Shown one piece after another: positions 1-10,196 of a DNA stretch of 64,000 nt. The stretch lies in NCBI RefSeq assembly GCF_000425585.1, contig NZ_AUDS01000015.1, positions 153,614 to 217,613 on the forward strand. The letters run 5' to 3'. Within the stretch, counting starts at the first letter, position 1. Each line of letters starts with the position of its first letter. A program made the translations under genes and the position numbers. The notes under the pieces are model-generated. The model saw only the letters and a program-made list of their open reading frames with translations. It had not been told where the DNA came from and made no database searches. This stretch comes from Terrimonas ferruginea DSM 30193 (GTDB taxonomy: Bacteria > Bacteroidota > Bacteroidia > Chitinophagales > Chitinophagaceae).

Positions 1-1
1 G

Positions 2-388
<387 letters not shown>

Positions 389-399
389 TTCATTTCATA

Positions 400-437
400 G
401 GTAAAAGTCAGTGACCAACCGGTCACTGACTTTTACC
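400..437. repeat. Perfect 17-bp inverted repeat between rpoB and rpoC
   Basis: Arms 400-416 (GGTAAAAGTCAGTGACC) and 421-437 are exact reverse complements around a 4-base AACC loop. A T-rich stretch follows (CCCTTTGATTTTTGAC). It could act as an attenuator or RNA processing hairpin inside the rpoBC transcript. A full terminator is unlikely because rpoC has no other visible promoter. The arm contains AAAAGTCA, the core word of the AATTCAAAAGTCAAAA repeat family found elsewhere in the window. Confidence 0.8.
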
Positions 438-480
438 CTTTGATTTTTGACTTTTTACTTTTGACTTTTTAATTCAAAAT
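438..480. repeat. TTTGACTTTT-family short-word repeat before rpoC
   Basis: T-rich imperfect tandem words (TTTGATTTTTGACTTTTTAC, then TTTTGACTTTTTAATTC) fill the space between the hairpin and the rpoC start codon. The same words recur at 8213-8298 and 21241-21258. Confidence 0.6.
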
Positions 481-3400
481 ATGGCTATCAAAAAAGAAAA
501 TCGTCCCAAAGCGGCTTTTTCACAGATCACCATCGGTCTTGCTTCTCCGGATAATATCCTGGAAAGAAGCTATGGTGAAGTATTGAAGCCGGAAACCATC
601 AACTATCGTACTTACAAGCCTGAGCGTGATGGTTTGTTCTGCGAGAGAATTTTCGGGCCTGTAAAAGATTACGAATGTGCTTGCGGTAAATACAAGCGTA
701 TCCGTTACAAAGGGATTGTCTGCGACCGTTGCGGTGTTGAAGTTACCGAGAAGAAAGTACGTCGCGAGAGAATGGGACACATCAAACTTGTTGTACCTGT
801 TGTGCATATCTGGTATTTCAAGTCACTGCCTAACAAAATCGGTTACCTGCTGGGTGTGAGCTCCAAGAAACTGGAGACCATCATTTACTACGAACGTTAT
901 GTGGTAATCCAGCCCGGTATCCGTGCCGATAAAGGACAGAATTATGGTGATTTGCTGACGGAAGAGGAATACCTGGACATCCTGGATACCCTGCCGAAAG
1001 ACAACCAGTATCTGCCCGATGACGACGCAAACAAATTCATTGCTAAAATGGGTGCTGAAGCGGTACATGACATGCTGCAGCGCATCGACCTGGACCAATT
1101 GTCCTTCGATCTGCGCAATGCTGCTGCTACCGAAACTTCACAACAGCGTAAAGCTGATGCCCTGAAGCGCCTGAGCGTGGTGGAAGCTTTCCGCGATGCC
1201 AATACACGTATCACCAACCGCCCCGAGTGGATGGTGATGCAATACATTCCGGTTATTCCACCGGAACTGCGCCCGCTCGTTCCCCTGGACGGCGGCCGTT
1301 TCGCTTCTTCCGACCTCAACGACCTTTACCGTCGTGTGATCATCCGTAACAACCGTCTCAAGCGTCTGCTGGAGATCAAGGCACCCGAAGTGATCCTGCG
1401 TAACGAAAAGCGTATGCTGCAGGAAGCGATCGACAGCCTGTTCGACAACAGCCGTAAATCCAACGCGGTGAAAGCCGAAGGTGGCCGTGCACTGAAGTCA
1501 CTGTCTGACGTACTGAAAGGCAAACAAGGCCGTTTCCGTCAGAACCTGCTCGGTAAACGTGTTGACTATTCCGGTCGTTCCGTAATCGTGGTAGGTCCTG
1601 AAATGAAATTGCATGAGTGCGGTCTGCCGAAAGATATGGCAGCTGAACTCTTCAAACCATTTATCATCCGTAAGCTGATCGAAAGAGGCATCGTTAAAAC
1701 GGTAAAATCTGCCCGTAAACTGGTAGATAAGAAGGAAGCGGTGGTTTGGGATATCCTCGAAAACATCCTGAAAGGACACCCGGTTCTCCTCAACCGTGCC
1801 CCAACGCTTCACCGTCTGTCAATCCAGGCCTTCCAGCCTAAACTGATCGAAGGTAAAGCGATCCAGCTGCACCCGCTCGTAACGTCCGCGTTCAACGCCG
1901 ACTTTGACGGTGACCAGATGGCGGTTCACGTACCTCTGAGCAACGCAGCGGTTCTTGAAGCACAGTTGCTGATGCTGGCTTCTCACAACATCCTCAACCC
2001 GCAGAACGGTACGCCTATTACCCTTCCTTCACAGGACATGGTACTCGGTCTGTACTACATCACCAAGGGTAAACGCACCAACGAAACGGAAACCATCCGT
2101 GGCGAAGGCAAAGCTTTCTATTCTGCTGAGGAAGTAATCATCGCTCACAACGAGAAAAAAGTAGACCTGCACGCATGGATCAAGGTGAAAGCCAATATCC
2201 GTAATGCCGACGGCCTGCTGGAACATAAACTCATCGAGACCACTGTTGGCCGCGTTATCTTCAACCAGTTTGTACCGGTAGAAGTGGGCTTTGTAAACGC
2301 CCTGCTGACCAAGAAGAATCTCCGTGAGATCATCGGTGACATCATCGAAATCACCAACATCCCGAAAACGGCGAAGTTCCTGGACGATATCAAACAACTT
2401 GGTTTCCGTACAGCCTTCCAGGGTGGTCTGTCATTCTCTATCAATGACCTGATCATTCCGGATATCAAAGAACAATTGCTCGAAAATGCGAAAGGTGAAG
2501 TAGATGAAGTATGGGACAACTATAACATGGGTCTCATCACCAACAACGAACGTTACAACCAGATCGTGGATATCTGGAGCCGTGTGGATACACGTTTGAC
2601 CGAGACACTGATCCGTGAGCTCGCAACCGACAAACAAGGCTTCAACTCCGTATACATGATGTTGGATTCCGGTGCCCGTGGTTCCAAACAGCAGATCAAG
2701 CAGCTTGCCGGTATCAGGGGTCTGATGGCCAAGCCTCGTAAATCCGGTTCTACCGGAAGCGAGATCATCGAAAACCCGATCCTCTCCAACTTCAAAGGCG
2801 GTCTGAACGTATTGGATTACTTTATCTCTACGCACGGTGCCCGTAAAGGTCTGGCGGATACCGCTCTTAAAACGGCGGATGCCGGTTACCTGACACGTCG
2901 TCTCGTAGACGTAGCCCAGGACGTGGTAATCACCGAAGAGGATTGCGGTACACTCCGTGGTATTGCTACTTCAGCACTGAAAGACAACGAAGACATCATC
3001 GAGCCGCTGGCCGACCGTATCGAAGGTCGTACCTCGCTGCACGATATCTATAACCCTGTTTCCGATGAACTGATCATTGCTGCCGGTGACGAAATCACCG
3101 CTTCACTGGCCCGTAAAATCGAAGATGCAGGTATCGAATTTGTAGAAATCCGTTCTGTACTGACCTGCGAAAGCAAGCGCGGATGCTGCGTTAAATGTTA
3201 TGGCCGTAACCTGGCTTCAGGTGTAATGGCACAGAGAGGCGACGCAACAGGTATCATCGCTGCACAGTCAATCGGTGAACCAGGTACACAGTTGACCCTC
3301 CGTACCTTCCACGTGGGTGGTGTTGCGGGCTCTGCTGCTACCGACTCTACCATGCTGGCCAAGTTCGACGGTACTATCCAGTTCGACGGTCTGCGTACAG

Positions 3401-4773
3401 TTACCACAGAAAATTCAGAAGGCGACAAGATCCAGGTTGTTATCGGCCGTACCGGTGAGGTGCGTATCGTTGACACCAAGAACGACCGCCTGATGATTAC
3501 CAACAACATCCCTTACGGTTCTACCCTGAACGTGAAAGACGGTCAGAAGATTACCAAAGGCGAAGTGATCTGTACATGGGACCCTTATAACAACGTTATC
3601 GTTGCCGAGATCGACGGTACCATGAAGTTCGAAAACGTAATCGAAGGTGTTACATACCGCGAGGAAGCTGACGAACAAACAGGTCACCGTGAGAAAGTGG
3701 TTATCGAAACCCGCGATAAGACCAAGATCCCGTCTATCGTTGTGGAAGGCAAAGAAAATAAATCTTATAACCTGCCTACCGGAAGCCATATCATGGTAGA
3801 AGAAGGCGAACAGGTGAAAGCCGGTAAAGTACTCGTGAAGATTCCACGCGTGTTGGGTAAACTGCGTGACATCACGGGTGGTCTGCCTCGTGTAACCGAA
3901 TTGTTTGAAGCACGTAACCCAAGCAACCCTGCCGTTGTATCCGAGATCGATGGTGTGGCAGGAATGGGCGCTATCAAACGCGGTAACCGGGAGATCGTGA
4001 TCGAAGCAAAAGACGGTGTAACCAAAAAATACCTGGTACCGCTCACACGCCAGATCCTGGCGCAGGACGGTGACTTCGTAAAAGCCGGTTCTCCGCTCAG
4101 CGATGGTCAGATATCTCCGCAGGACATCCTTGCTATCCAGGGCCCATTCGCCGTACAGCAGTACGTAGTGAATGAGATCCAGGAAGTATACCGACTGCAG
4201 GGTGTACGGATCAATGACAAACACATTGAAGTGATCGTGCGCCAGATGATGCGTAAAGTGAACATCGTGGATCCGGGTGATACCCGCTTCCTCGAGGACG
4301 ATCTGGTAGATAAGTTTGAGTTCGTGGAAGAGAACGATTACATCTTCGACAAGAAGGTAGTAACCGATCCGGGTGAATCAACCAAGCTCCGTGCTGGTCA
4401 GATCATCAGCCTCCGCGAACTGCGCGAAGAGAACTCTATCCTGCGTCGCAACGACAAGAAGCCGGTAGAGTACCGCGATACACAAGCGGCTACCTCTTCA
4501 CCGACCCTGCTCGGTATCACCAAAGCATCGCTTGGTGTACAAAGCTGGATCTCGGCCGCATCATTCCAGGAAACCACCAAAGTACTTTCTTCGGCTGCCA
4601 TCCACGGCAAAACCGACGAAATGCTCGGTCTGAAAGAGAACGTGATCACAGGTCACCCGATCCCGGCCGGTACTGGTCTCCGCGAATTCGAAAACATGAT
4701 CGTGGGCAGCAAAGAAGAATACGAATTGCTGCAAACAACCCGCGAAGCCATGACCTTCGACGAAGAAGAGTAA
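481..4773 (+). CDS. rpoC: RNA polymerase beta' subunit
   Basis: Complete 1430-residue beta' subunit, which forms the catalytic centre of RNA polymerase with beta. The N-terminal zinc-binding Cys are C66, C68, C81 and C84. The Mg2+ aspartates lie in NADFDGDQM (D474, D476, D478). The second zinc site is C822, C896, C903 and C906, with the same spacing as in E. coli RpoC. The length is normal for Bacteroidota. ATG at 481 is chosen because [20 protein letters not shown] fits known N-termini. The gene is cotranscribed with rpoB and is followed by a strong terminator. The long antisense open frames inside it are shadows. Confidence 0.99.
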   Translation: MAIKKENRPKAAFSQITIGLASPDNILERSYGEVLKPETINYRTYKPERDGLFCERIFGPVKDYECACGKYKRIRYKGIVCDRCGVEVTEKKVRRERMGHIKLVVPVVHIWYFKSLPNKIGYLLGVSSKKLETIIYYERYVVIQPGIRADKGQNYGDLLTEEEYLDILDTLPKDNQYLPDDDANKFIAKMGAEAVHDMLQRIDLDQLSFDLRNAAATETSQQRKADALKRLSVVEAFRDANTRITNRPEWMVMQYIPVIPPELRPLVPLDGGRFASSDLNDLYRRVIIRNNRLKRLLEIKAPEVILRNEKRMLQEAIDSLFDNSRKSNAVKAEGGRALKSLSDVLKGKQGRFRQNLLGKRVDYSGRSVIVVGPEMKLHECGLPKDMAAELFKPFIIRKLIERGIVKTVKSARKLVDKKEAVVWDILENILKGHPVLLNRAPTLHRLSIQAFQPKLIEGKAIQLHPLVTSAFNADFDGDQMAVHVPLSNAAVLEAQLLMLASHNILNPQNGTPITLPSQDMVLGLYYITKGKRTNETETIRGEGKAFYSAEEVIIAHNEKKVDLHAWIKVKANIRNADGLLEHKLIETTVGRVIFNQFVPVEVGFVNALLTKKNLREIIGDIIEITNIPKTAKFLDDIKQLGFRTAFQGGLSFSINDLIIPDIKEQLLENAKGEVDEVWDNYNMGLITNNERYNQIVDIWSRVDTRLTETLIRELATDKQGFNSVYMMLDSGARGSKQQIKQLAGIRGLMAKPRKSGSTGSEIIENPILSNFKGGLNVLDYFISTHGARKGLADTALKTADAGYLTRRLVDVAQDVVITEEDCGTLRGIATSALKDNEDIIEPLADRIEGRTSLHDIYNPVSDELIIAAGDEITASLARKIEDAGIEFVEIRSVLTCESKRGCCVKCYGRNLASGVMAQRGDATGIIAAQSIGEPGTQLTLRTFHVGGVAGSAATDSTMLAKFDGTIQFDGLRTVTTENSEGDKIQVVIGRTGEVRIVDTKNDRLMITNNIPYGSTLNVKDGQKITKGEVICTWDPYNNVIVAEIDGTMKFENVIEGVTYREEADEQTGHREKVVIETRDKTKIPSIVVEGKENKSYNLPTGSHIMVEEGEQVKAGKVLVKIPRVLGKLRDITGGLPRVTELFEARNPSNPAVVSEIDGVAGMGAIKRGNREIVIEAKDGVTKKYLVPLTRQILAQDGDFVKAGSPLSDGQISPQDILAIQGPFAVQQYVVNEIQEVYRLQGVRINDKHIEVIVRQMMRKVNIVDPGDTRFLEDDLVDKFEFVEENDYIFDKKVVTDPGESTKLRAGQIISLRELREENSILRRNDKKPVEYRDTQAATSSPTLLGITKASLGVQSWISAASFQETTKVLSSAAIHGKTDEMLGLKENVITGHPIPAGTGLREFENMIVGSKEEYELLQTTREAMTFDEEE

Positions 4774-4795
4774 GCGATTATTCGCTTCACGATAC

Positions 4796-4825
4796 AAGGA
4801 GCAGATTTATTCTGCTCCTTTTTTT
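4796..4825 (+). terminator. Rho-independent terminator of rpoBC
   Basis: A 10-bp stem (AAGGAGCAGA at 4796-4805 with TCTGCTCCTT at 4811-4820) and a TTTAT loop are followed by a T tract to 4825. It lies 23 bp after the rpoC stop. Confidence 0.9.
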
Positions 4826-4833
4826 ATTATAAG

Positions 4834-4946
4834 GTAGACGGTAAAAGGTGTAGGGCAGAAGGTTTTAAGTGATAAGTAATAAGTAAGGGCGGACACAAAC
4901 CAATTTGAGCCATTCACGATTGACGATTGACGATTCACGATTCACC
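4834..4946. repeat. Mixed short-word repeats downstream of rpoC
   Basis: First comes a block of AGGTGTAGGG and GATAAGTAATAAGTAAGG words (4834-4888). A block of TTCACGATTGACGATTGACG type follows (4911-4946). Both word families recur at 21159-21240, 28248-28380 and 54340-54456. No coding frame is seen. Confidence 0.6.
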
Positions 4947-4985
4947 CCACACCTGTTAAGGGTTTCCTAAAGTGACCATTATCCC

Positions 4986-4993
4986 TATCTTTG
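4986..4993 (+). promoter_or_regulatory. Bacteroidota -7 box (TATCTTTG)
   Basis: TATCTTTG matches the TAnnTTTG consensus 37 bp before the start codon at 5031. The -33 region has only GTTTCC at 4962-4967, so it is weak there. Confidence 0.5.
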
Positions 4994-5030
4994 CCACCCC
5001 TGATTGTTAACTTGCAAAAAAAAGCGTTGA

Positions 5031-5648
5031 ATGAAAAATCTCTCTCTGGTTCTTAATGTAGTCTTACTGATCGCAGTGGGCGTGCTTTTCTTCCTGTTCT
5101 TTAATTCCGGTAGAAAGGATGCAGCTGCACATCGTCAGCCTAACAAAGACTCAGCGACCGCCAACAAACCTTTCCGCATCGCTTATTTTGAAATGGACTC
5201 CGTACAGGAACACAGCGAAATGGTGAAAGACGTAAAAGCTGAAATGAACAAGGAGGAAGAAGGCATCAATGCTCAACTCAACAACCTCGTTCGATCGTAC
5301 CAGGAAAAACGTTCAGGCTACCAGGCACGCCAGGAAAAAGGTCAGATGACACCCGACGACCTCAACCGCGCAATGGAAGACCTCCAGGCTACCGAGCAAA
5401 GCATCGCACAAAAAAGACAACAACTCGAGCAGAGCTACGGCGAAAAAGTGACACAGCGCAACCTGACCATGCGCAAAAAGATCGAAGAATTCATCGCTGA
5501 GTACAACAAAAACAGCGGCTTCACTTATATCATCGCAGACGAACCCGGCATTTTCTATTACAAAGATTCTTCTTTCAACATCACCGCAGATGTGATCAGC
5601 GGACTCAATGATAAGTACCGCTCCGAAAAAGGTAAAGACAAGAAGTAA
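5031..5648 (+). CDS. OmpH/Skp-family periplasmic chaperone-like protein
   Basis: A 205-residue protein with an N-terminal hydrophobic segment (about residues 5-25, then NSGRKD). This could be an uncleaved membrane anchor or a signal peptide. Residues 50-60 (FRIAYFEMDSV) match the start of the OmpH/Skp fold. Residues 65-160 form a charged, Gln/Glu/Lys-rich coiled coil, followed by the short conserved YNKNSGFTYIIAD segment typical of OmpH proteins. Members bind unfolded outer-membrane proteins in the periplasm. It is a single gene with its own promoter and terminator. The family is clear; true chaperone function is inferred. Confidence 0.82.
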   Translation: MKNLSLVLNVVLLIAVGVLFFLFFNSGRKDAAAHRQPNKDSATANKPFRIAYFEMDSVQEHSEMVKDVKAEMNKEEEGINAQLNNLVRSYQEKRSGYQARQEKGQMTPDDLNRAMEDLQATEQSIAQKRQQLEQSYGEKVTQRNLTMRKKIEEFIAEYNKNSGFTYIIADEPGIFYYKDSSFNITADVISGLNDKYRSEKGKDKK

Positions 5649-5669
5649 ATGAGCATACAATATTCTTCA

Positions 5670-5699
5670 AAAACCTCCCGCGCAACGGGAGGTTTTTTG
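5670..5699 (+). terminator. Rho-independent terminator
   Basis: Stem CCTCCCG (5674-5680) pairs with CGGGAGG (5686-5692) around CGCAA. It is extended by A/T pairs and ends in TTTTTTG. Confidence 0.9.
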
Positions 5700-5760
5700 T
5701 TTATAATGCCTTCGGCGAAAAATGAAACGAATGTATTATCTTGAACCATAAACACTGTTT

Positions 5761-7269
5761 ATGACCCAACAACCCTCTCTGCGTCAGTCCATGGGACTGC
5801 TGGACGGCACCATGATCGTAGCCGGTTCCATGATCGGATCTGGCATTTTCATCGTGAGTGCCGACATGACGCGGCTCGTTGGTTCAGGCGGTTGGCTCAT
5901 TCTTCTCTGGGTCCTCACCGGTATCATGACCGTCTTCGCAGCCGTTAGCTATGGCGAACTATCTTCTATGTTTCCCAAAGCCGGCGGCCAATACGTTTAT
6001 CTCAAAGAAGCCTATAATCCCTTAACAGGATTTCTATACGGCTGGAGTTTCTTTACCGTCATACAAACGGGCACCATCGCCGCTGTAGGTGTAGCCTTCA
6101 GTAAATTCGCCGGTTATTTTATTCCCGCATTGACCATGGACGAAAAGAACATGCTCTTTGATGCCGGAGGGGGATTTAAAATCTATCCCGCACAATTGGT
6201 TTCCATCGCACTCGTCATTTTTCTAACCTGGGTAAATACGCGCGGTGTAAAGGAAGGGAAGTTGGTGCAACGCATTTTTACCCTCACCAAACTCCTCGCC
6301 ATCTTCGGGCTCATTGTATTTGGTTTCCTGCTGGCAGCCGATGCCGATGTGTGGAATTTTAATTGGAGCAGTGGTTTCGACCTGCAATACACGCAAGCCG
6401 TAAAAGATGAAGCAGGTAAACAAATTGGCTGGTCGGCCTTTCAGGCGCCGGCTACCATGATGATGGCGATCGGATTGATTTCTTCAGCTATGGTCGGTTC
6501 CGTGTTCAGCAGCGTGGCCTGGGAAAACGTAACCTTCATCGCCGGCGAGATCCGCAATCCGAAACGCAATGTAGGCCTTAGTTTATTCCTCGGTACCATT
6601 ATCGTTACCGTCGTATATGTATTGACCAACCTGATGTATGTATCCGTGCTGCCATTGACACCTCCTGCAGGGGATGCTCCGGCTGTATTTCCCACCGAAG
6701 CAGCGGGCAATATTGCTTTCGCCGTACAGGACAGGGTAGCCACCGCGGTATCTACCAACATTTTTGGCGCCAATGGTACCCTGATCATCGCGATCATGAT
6801 CATGGTGTCTACCTTCGGCTGCAACAACGGACTTATCCTGAGTGGTGCACGCGTTTATTATACTATGGCAAAAGACGGGTTGTTCCTGCGCCAGGCCGGA
6901 CAGCTCAACAAAAACGATGTGCCGGGCTGGGCATTGTGGGCACAATGTATCTGGACAAGTCTGCTTTGCCTGAGCGGACAATACGGAACCCTGCTCAACT
7001 ATGTTGTATTTATCACTTTACTATTTTATATCCTCACCATTCTCGGCATCTTCCGTTTACGCCGCACGCGTCCTGATGCAGAACGGCCTTATAAGGCATT
7101 CGGCTATCCTGTAGTTCCTATTATCTACTGCCTGCTGGCGGGTACGATGGCCGTGGGACTGATCTACGCGCAGTGGCAAACATCAGTATTTGGTTTGGGA
7201 ATATTGTTGCTCGGTATACCTGTTTATTATCTCTCCCGGAAAAAACAAACTCCATCAGCAGAAAGCTGA
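5761..7269 (+). CDS. APC-family amino acid permease
   Basis: A 502-residue integral membrane protein with about 12-13 hydrophobic segments. The N-terminus has the APC hallmark GSMIGSGIFIVSA (residues about 22-34) in helix 1 and GELSSMFPKAGGQYVYLKEA after helix 2, as in LAT/YfnA-type amino acid exchangers. It probably moves amino acids by proton symport or exchange across the inner membrane. The gene for an isoaspartyl peptidase/asparaginase starts 10 bp downstream on the same strand, which suggests asparagine, aspartate or small peptide metabolism. TATTATCTTGAACC about 25 bp upstream is a poor match to the -7 consensus. Substrate is unknown. Confidence 0.88.
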   Translation: MTQQPSLRQSMGLLDGTMIVAGSMIGSGIFIVSADMTRLVGSGGWLILLWVLTGIMTVFAAVSYGELSSMFPKAGGQYVYLKEAYNPLTGFLYGWSFFTVIQTGTIAAVGVAFSKFAGYFIPALTMDEKNMLFDAGGGFKIYPAQLVSIALVIFLTWVNTRGVKEGKLVQRIFTLTKLLAIFGLIVFGFLLAADADVWNFNWSSGFDLQYTQAVKDEAGKQIGWSAFQAPATMMMAIGLISSAMVGSVFSSVAWENVTFIAGEIRNPKRNVGLSLFLGTIIVTVVYVLTNLMYVSVLPLTPPAGDAPAVFPTEAAGNIAFAVQDRVATAVSTNIFGANGTLIIAIMIMVSTFGCNNGLILSGARVYYTMAKDGLFLRQAGQLNKNDVPGWALWAQCIWTSLLCLSGQYGTLLNYVVFITLLFYILTILGIFRLRRTRPDAERPYKAFGYPVVPIIYCLLAGTMAVGLIYAQWQTSVFGLGILLLGIPVYYLSRKKQTPSAES

Positions 7270-7279
7270 ATTCATTGAT

Positions 7280-8212
7280 ATGTCTACGATCACTCTTGCC
7301 ATACATGGCGGCGCCGGTACTATTCTTCGTGAACACATGACGCCGGCATTGGAAGCCGCTTATCAGCAGGCCTTACAACGCGCGTTGGATAAAGGTTATG
7401 CTGTGCTGGAAAAACAAGGTACTGCACTGGATGCGGTAGAAATTGCAGTGAAAGACCTGGAGGACGAGCCTCTGTTCAACGCAGGGAAAGGTTCCGTGTT
7501 TACGTTTAACGGCGAACATGAAATGGATGCGGCCATCATGGATGGAAGCAATGGCATGGCAGGCGCAGTGGCTGGCGTACGCGGCATCCGGAACCCTGTT
7601 GAACTTGCCCGCGCAGTAATGCAACATACCGAACATGTTTTCCTGGCCGGAACAGGTGCAGAAGAATTGGCAAAAACACTCGGCATTCCCGAAGCCGCTC
7701 CTGATTATTTTTTTACCGAACAACGCAATGCTCAATGGAAACTGGCGCAGGAGAGTGGACAGACAGCCCTCGATCACAACATTCAACTAAAGGATAAGAA
7801 ATTCGGTACAGTAGGTGCGGTTGCCTGTGATCATGCTGGTAATGTGGCCGCGGCAACAAGCACCGGCGGTATGACCAATAAGCGCTGGGGCCGTATTGGT
7901 GACAGTCCCATTATTGGCAGCGGTACGTATGCCAGTAACCATACCTGCGCGATCAGTTGCACCGGCCACGGTGAATTATTCATCCGGGCGATTGCAGCTT
8001 ACGATGTAAGTTGCCTGATGGAATACAAAGGGATGACGCTTGAAGAAGCCATGCGTATGGTTGTGATGCATAAACTGGTAAAGATCGGTGGCGAAGGCGG
8101 TATGATTGGCGTGGATGCAGCGGGCAATGCAGCGCTGTTGTTCAATAGTGAGGGAATGTACAGAGGGGTGAGAAGCAGCAATGGTATCAGTGAAGTGGCG
8201 ATCTATAAATAA
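7280..8212 (+). CDS. Isoaspartyl peptidase / plant-type L-asparaginase
   Basis: A 310-residue Ntn-hydrolase of the IaaA/ASRGL1 family. It hydrolyses isoaspartyl dipeptides and asparagine after self-cleavage into alpha and beta subunits. The cleavage site is Gly176-Thr177 in KKFGTVGAVA; Thr177 becomes the N-terminal nucleophile. Downstream TSTGGMTNKRWGRIGDSP and GSGTYASN carry the substrate-binding residues. The N-terminus ITLAIHGGAGT is typical. I choose ATG at 7280 because the frame upstream overlaps the permease and has no homologous character. It is probably cotranscribed with the permease, recycling damaged aspartyl peptides or asparagine. Confidence 0.94.
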   Translation: MSTITLAIHGGAGTILREHMTPALEAAYQQALQRALDKGYAVLEKQGTALDAVEIAVKDLEDEPLFNAGKGSVFTFNGEHEMDAAIMDGSNGMAGAVAGVRGIRNPVELARAVMQHTEHVFLAGTGAEELAKTLGIPEAAPDYFFTEQRNAQWKLAQESGQTALDHNIQLKDKKFGTVGAVACDHAGNVAAATSTGGMTNKRWGRIGDSPIIGSGTYASNHTCAISCTGHGELFIRAIAAYDVSCLMEYKGMTLEEAMRMVVMHKLVKIGGEGGMIGVDAAGNAALLFNSEGMYRGVRSSNGISEVAIYK

Positions 8213-8301
8213 TTCAAAATTCAAAAGTCAAAACTCAAAAAAGTTCTGCGTTGCAGCCGCACATACTTTTGCCTTTTGAATTTTGACTTTTGAATTTTTC
8301 A
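8213..8301. repeat. Inverted AATTCAAAAGTCAAAA repeat at a convergent junction
   Basis: The left block (AATTCAAAATTCAAAAGTC, from 8212) and the right block (TTTTGACTTTTGAATT, about 8281-8296) are reverse complements around a 45-bp spacer. The left block begins at the stop codon of the peptidase gene. The right block runs into the TCA that gives the TGA stop of the minus-strand radical SAM gene. A long stem could form in both transcripts, so this may be a bidirectional 3'-end element. Confidence 0.75.
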
Positions 8302-9600
8302 ATGATGCGCAAAATCAAGATCATAATTTCCCTTGATCCTTTCCATCGGCGGATTGAAATAGCCGTATTTTAAATCGGGGAATTCTTCGCGGATCAGTTC
8401 CTGTAATTGTTTAACGCCCATACATTCACCCGTATCACCCACACCGATCTTACCAAGATACCAATCGGGATCGATATTGAAATTTCTCCATTGAATCATC
8501 TTCAGACCTGTATCACGAATCAATTTGCGTAAGGCTTCATACTCGGCAACACTATCCGTCATGCCGGGGAATACAAAATAATTAATGGAGGTCCAGCCAC
8601 CGAAACTGTTAACCACTTTCAGGCTTTCAACTATATCGTCAAAGTGGTAGTTGTTGGGGCGGTAATAAGGCATGTATATTTCAGCACGTGCAGAGTTGGT
8701 GCTCACACGAATGGAATCAAGACCTGCCTCGCAGAGTTTGCGGACGGCGTCGGGCTTGGAGCCATTCGTATTGATATTGATACTGCCTTTGGGCGTATGC
8801 TTCCGGATTTCAATGATGGCTTCGCGAATGGTTTCCCACATCAGCAATGGTTCGCCTTCGCAACCCTGGCCAAAACTCACGATCGGGAAGGGCGCTTCCT
8901 CCAGATGGGGAACCGTGAACTCTACAATCTCTTCCTTGCTCGGTTTGAATTGCAGGCGGTCCTGCGTGGATACGATCGTTTCTTCATCGGGCTGAAGAGA
9001 GATGCAGCCTACACAGTTTGCGTTACAGGCAGGCGAGGAAGGAATGGGACATTCCCATCTTCCAAGAAAATAGTTGCGTGCAGCAGGGCATTGATAAGTC
9101 AATGCACAGTTGTTCGCAAGGTGTTGCACAAGACGATTATGCGGATAGGCTTTCAGCAAATGGTCTACACCTTTCTGTACTTTTTGCTGGTCATACCCTT
9201 CACAATCCTGGCGGATATCCTGTTCGATGCGAATGGCAGGCACATAAAACTTTTCATCATACCATCCTGCGGCGGTATAGCAGAACAACGGAAGCGTCGG
9301 CGCATCCGGTGAAGTTTCATAAGCCGCGAGGTAAAAGCCGGTATGCGCAGGAGGGATGAAGGCCGCCACGGCCCATCCTTTTTCACAAAGACGCATTTCA
9401 CCGGTCATCACATCTATTCCAATGCCGCGACGTCCCGGCAGCTCATACAATGAACCGCCATCGGGTAATTCGATCCACTCGTCTGCCGGCACTTCCATTG
9501 CATCCCAACCACTCCGGCCGGTCACATACAGCGACGTATCTTCAAATATATTTCCCTGGCCGTCGGAATACAGGAGGTAGGGAGAATGGGATAATTCCAT
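8299..9600 (-). CDS. Radical SAM protein with long N-terminal domain
   Basis: A 433-residue protein. The radical SAM cluster motif CNANCVGC (C192, C196, C199) lies unusually far into the protein. It is followed by a typical barrel: SFGQGCEGEPLL (the GGE-like SAM motif), INTNGS, GLDSIRVSTNS. The first about 190 residues form a separate domain of unknown role that ends with extra cysteines (about C165, C171, C184), which might hold a second cluster. I choose ATG at 9600; the longer frame needs TTG at 9645 and would overlap the upstream gene. It is third in a run behind a ureohydrolase and a membrane protein. The reaction is unknown. Confidence 0.8.
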   Translation of the reverse strand: MELSHSPYLLYSDGQGNIFEDTSLYVTGRSGWDAMEVPADEWIELPDGGSLYELPGRRGIGIDVMTGEMRLCEKGWAVAAFIPPAHTGFYLAAYETSPDAPTLPLFCYTAAGWYDEKFYVPAIRIEQDIRQDCEGYDQQKVQKGVDHLLKAYPHNRLVQHLANNCALTYQCPAARNYFLGRWECPIPSSPACNANCVGCISLQPDEETIVSTQDRLQFKPSKEEIVEFTVPHLEEAPFPIVSFGQGCEGEPLLMWETIREAIIEIRKHTPKGSININTNGSKPDAVRKLCEAGLDSIRVSTNSARAEIYMPYYRPNNYHFDDIVESLKVVNSFGGWTSINYFVFPGMTDSVAEYEALRKLIRDTGLKMIQWRNFNIDPDWYLGKIGVGDTGECMGVKQLQELIREEFPDLKYGYFNPPMERIKGNYDLDFAHH

Positions 9601-9620
9601 GCGATGAGTTAAATAGTTAA

Positions 9621-10187
9621 TCAGGCGCTCATGCGTGCCTGACAAAAACGATTGAATTCAGACTCCGGAATATCACCCGGAGTGTTGACGATCTCGTTCT
9701 GCAGGATTTTGTTGTTTTTGAAATCCAGCGTCAGCAGACCATCTTTCAGTATTACATTATTCATTTCCTTCCACGACACGGTTCTTGCAGGAAAGGAGGG
9801 ATAAAATATATGATCAGCCGCCACCTGCACGATCAACTGGCGGCGCGATATGATATAAAAAGCAAACAGCAGAAAGTTCAATGCGGCGGGTAACCAGTAA
9901 GTCATCAGCGCCCAGCTGAATATGAGGTAGAAAAAAGAAGCGGCCAACGGATCCCAGCTGCGCGTACTTCTTTTACTGCGTCCCATGAACCAGGCGACGG
10001 CAAAAGAAAGCGGGCAAAGTACCAGTCCTGTCAATGCAAAACTTCTGTGCGACGGATTGCTGGTATAAAACGCGAGCAATGCCAGCAAGGTGAGGTTGAG
10101 CAGAATGATCAATATGGCAAAAACCCTGTATTGCCGCACGCGGTTGTTCTTCAGCACCAATTCATATTTATCCTTTCCACTTTCCAT
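9621..10187 (-). CDS. Small multi-pass membrane protein
   Basis: A 188-residue protein not assigned to a family. Two hydrophobic hairpins (about residues 22-42 and 48-68, then 80-97 and 99-113) give roughly four membrane helices. They are followed by a soluble tail of about 75 residues with alternating beta-like segments (QLIVQVAADHIFYP, VSWKEMNNVILKDGLLTLDF), which looks like a bacterial PH-like fold. It starts 9 bp after the ureohydrolase and precedes the radical SAM gene by 20 bp, so the three are probably cotranscribed. Confidence 0.7.
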   Translation of the reverse strand: MESGKDKYELVLKNNRVRQYRVFAILIILLNLTLLALLAFYTSNPSHRSFALTGLVLCPLSFAVAWFMGRSKRSTRSWDPLAASFFYLIFSWALMTYWLPAALNFLLFAFYIISRRQLIVQVAADHIFYPSFPARTVSWKEMNNVILKDGLLTLDFKNNKILQNEIVNTPGDIPESEFNRFCQARMSA

Positions 10188-10196
10188 ACCATGAAA

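Noticed and set aside
3415..4224. A 269-codon minus-strand frame inside rpoC
   Set aside because: Fully antisense to conserved rpoC codons, rich in His/Phe/Asp as expected for a codon-bias shadow, with no recognisable domain.
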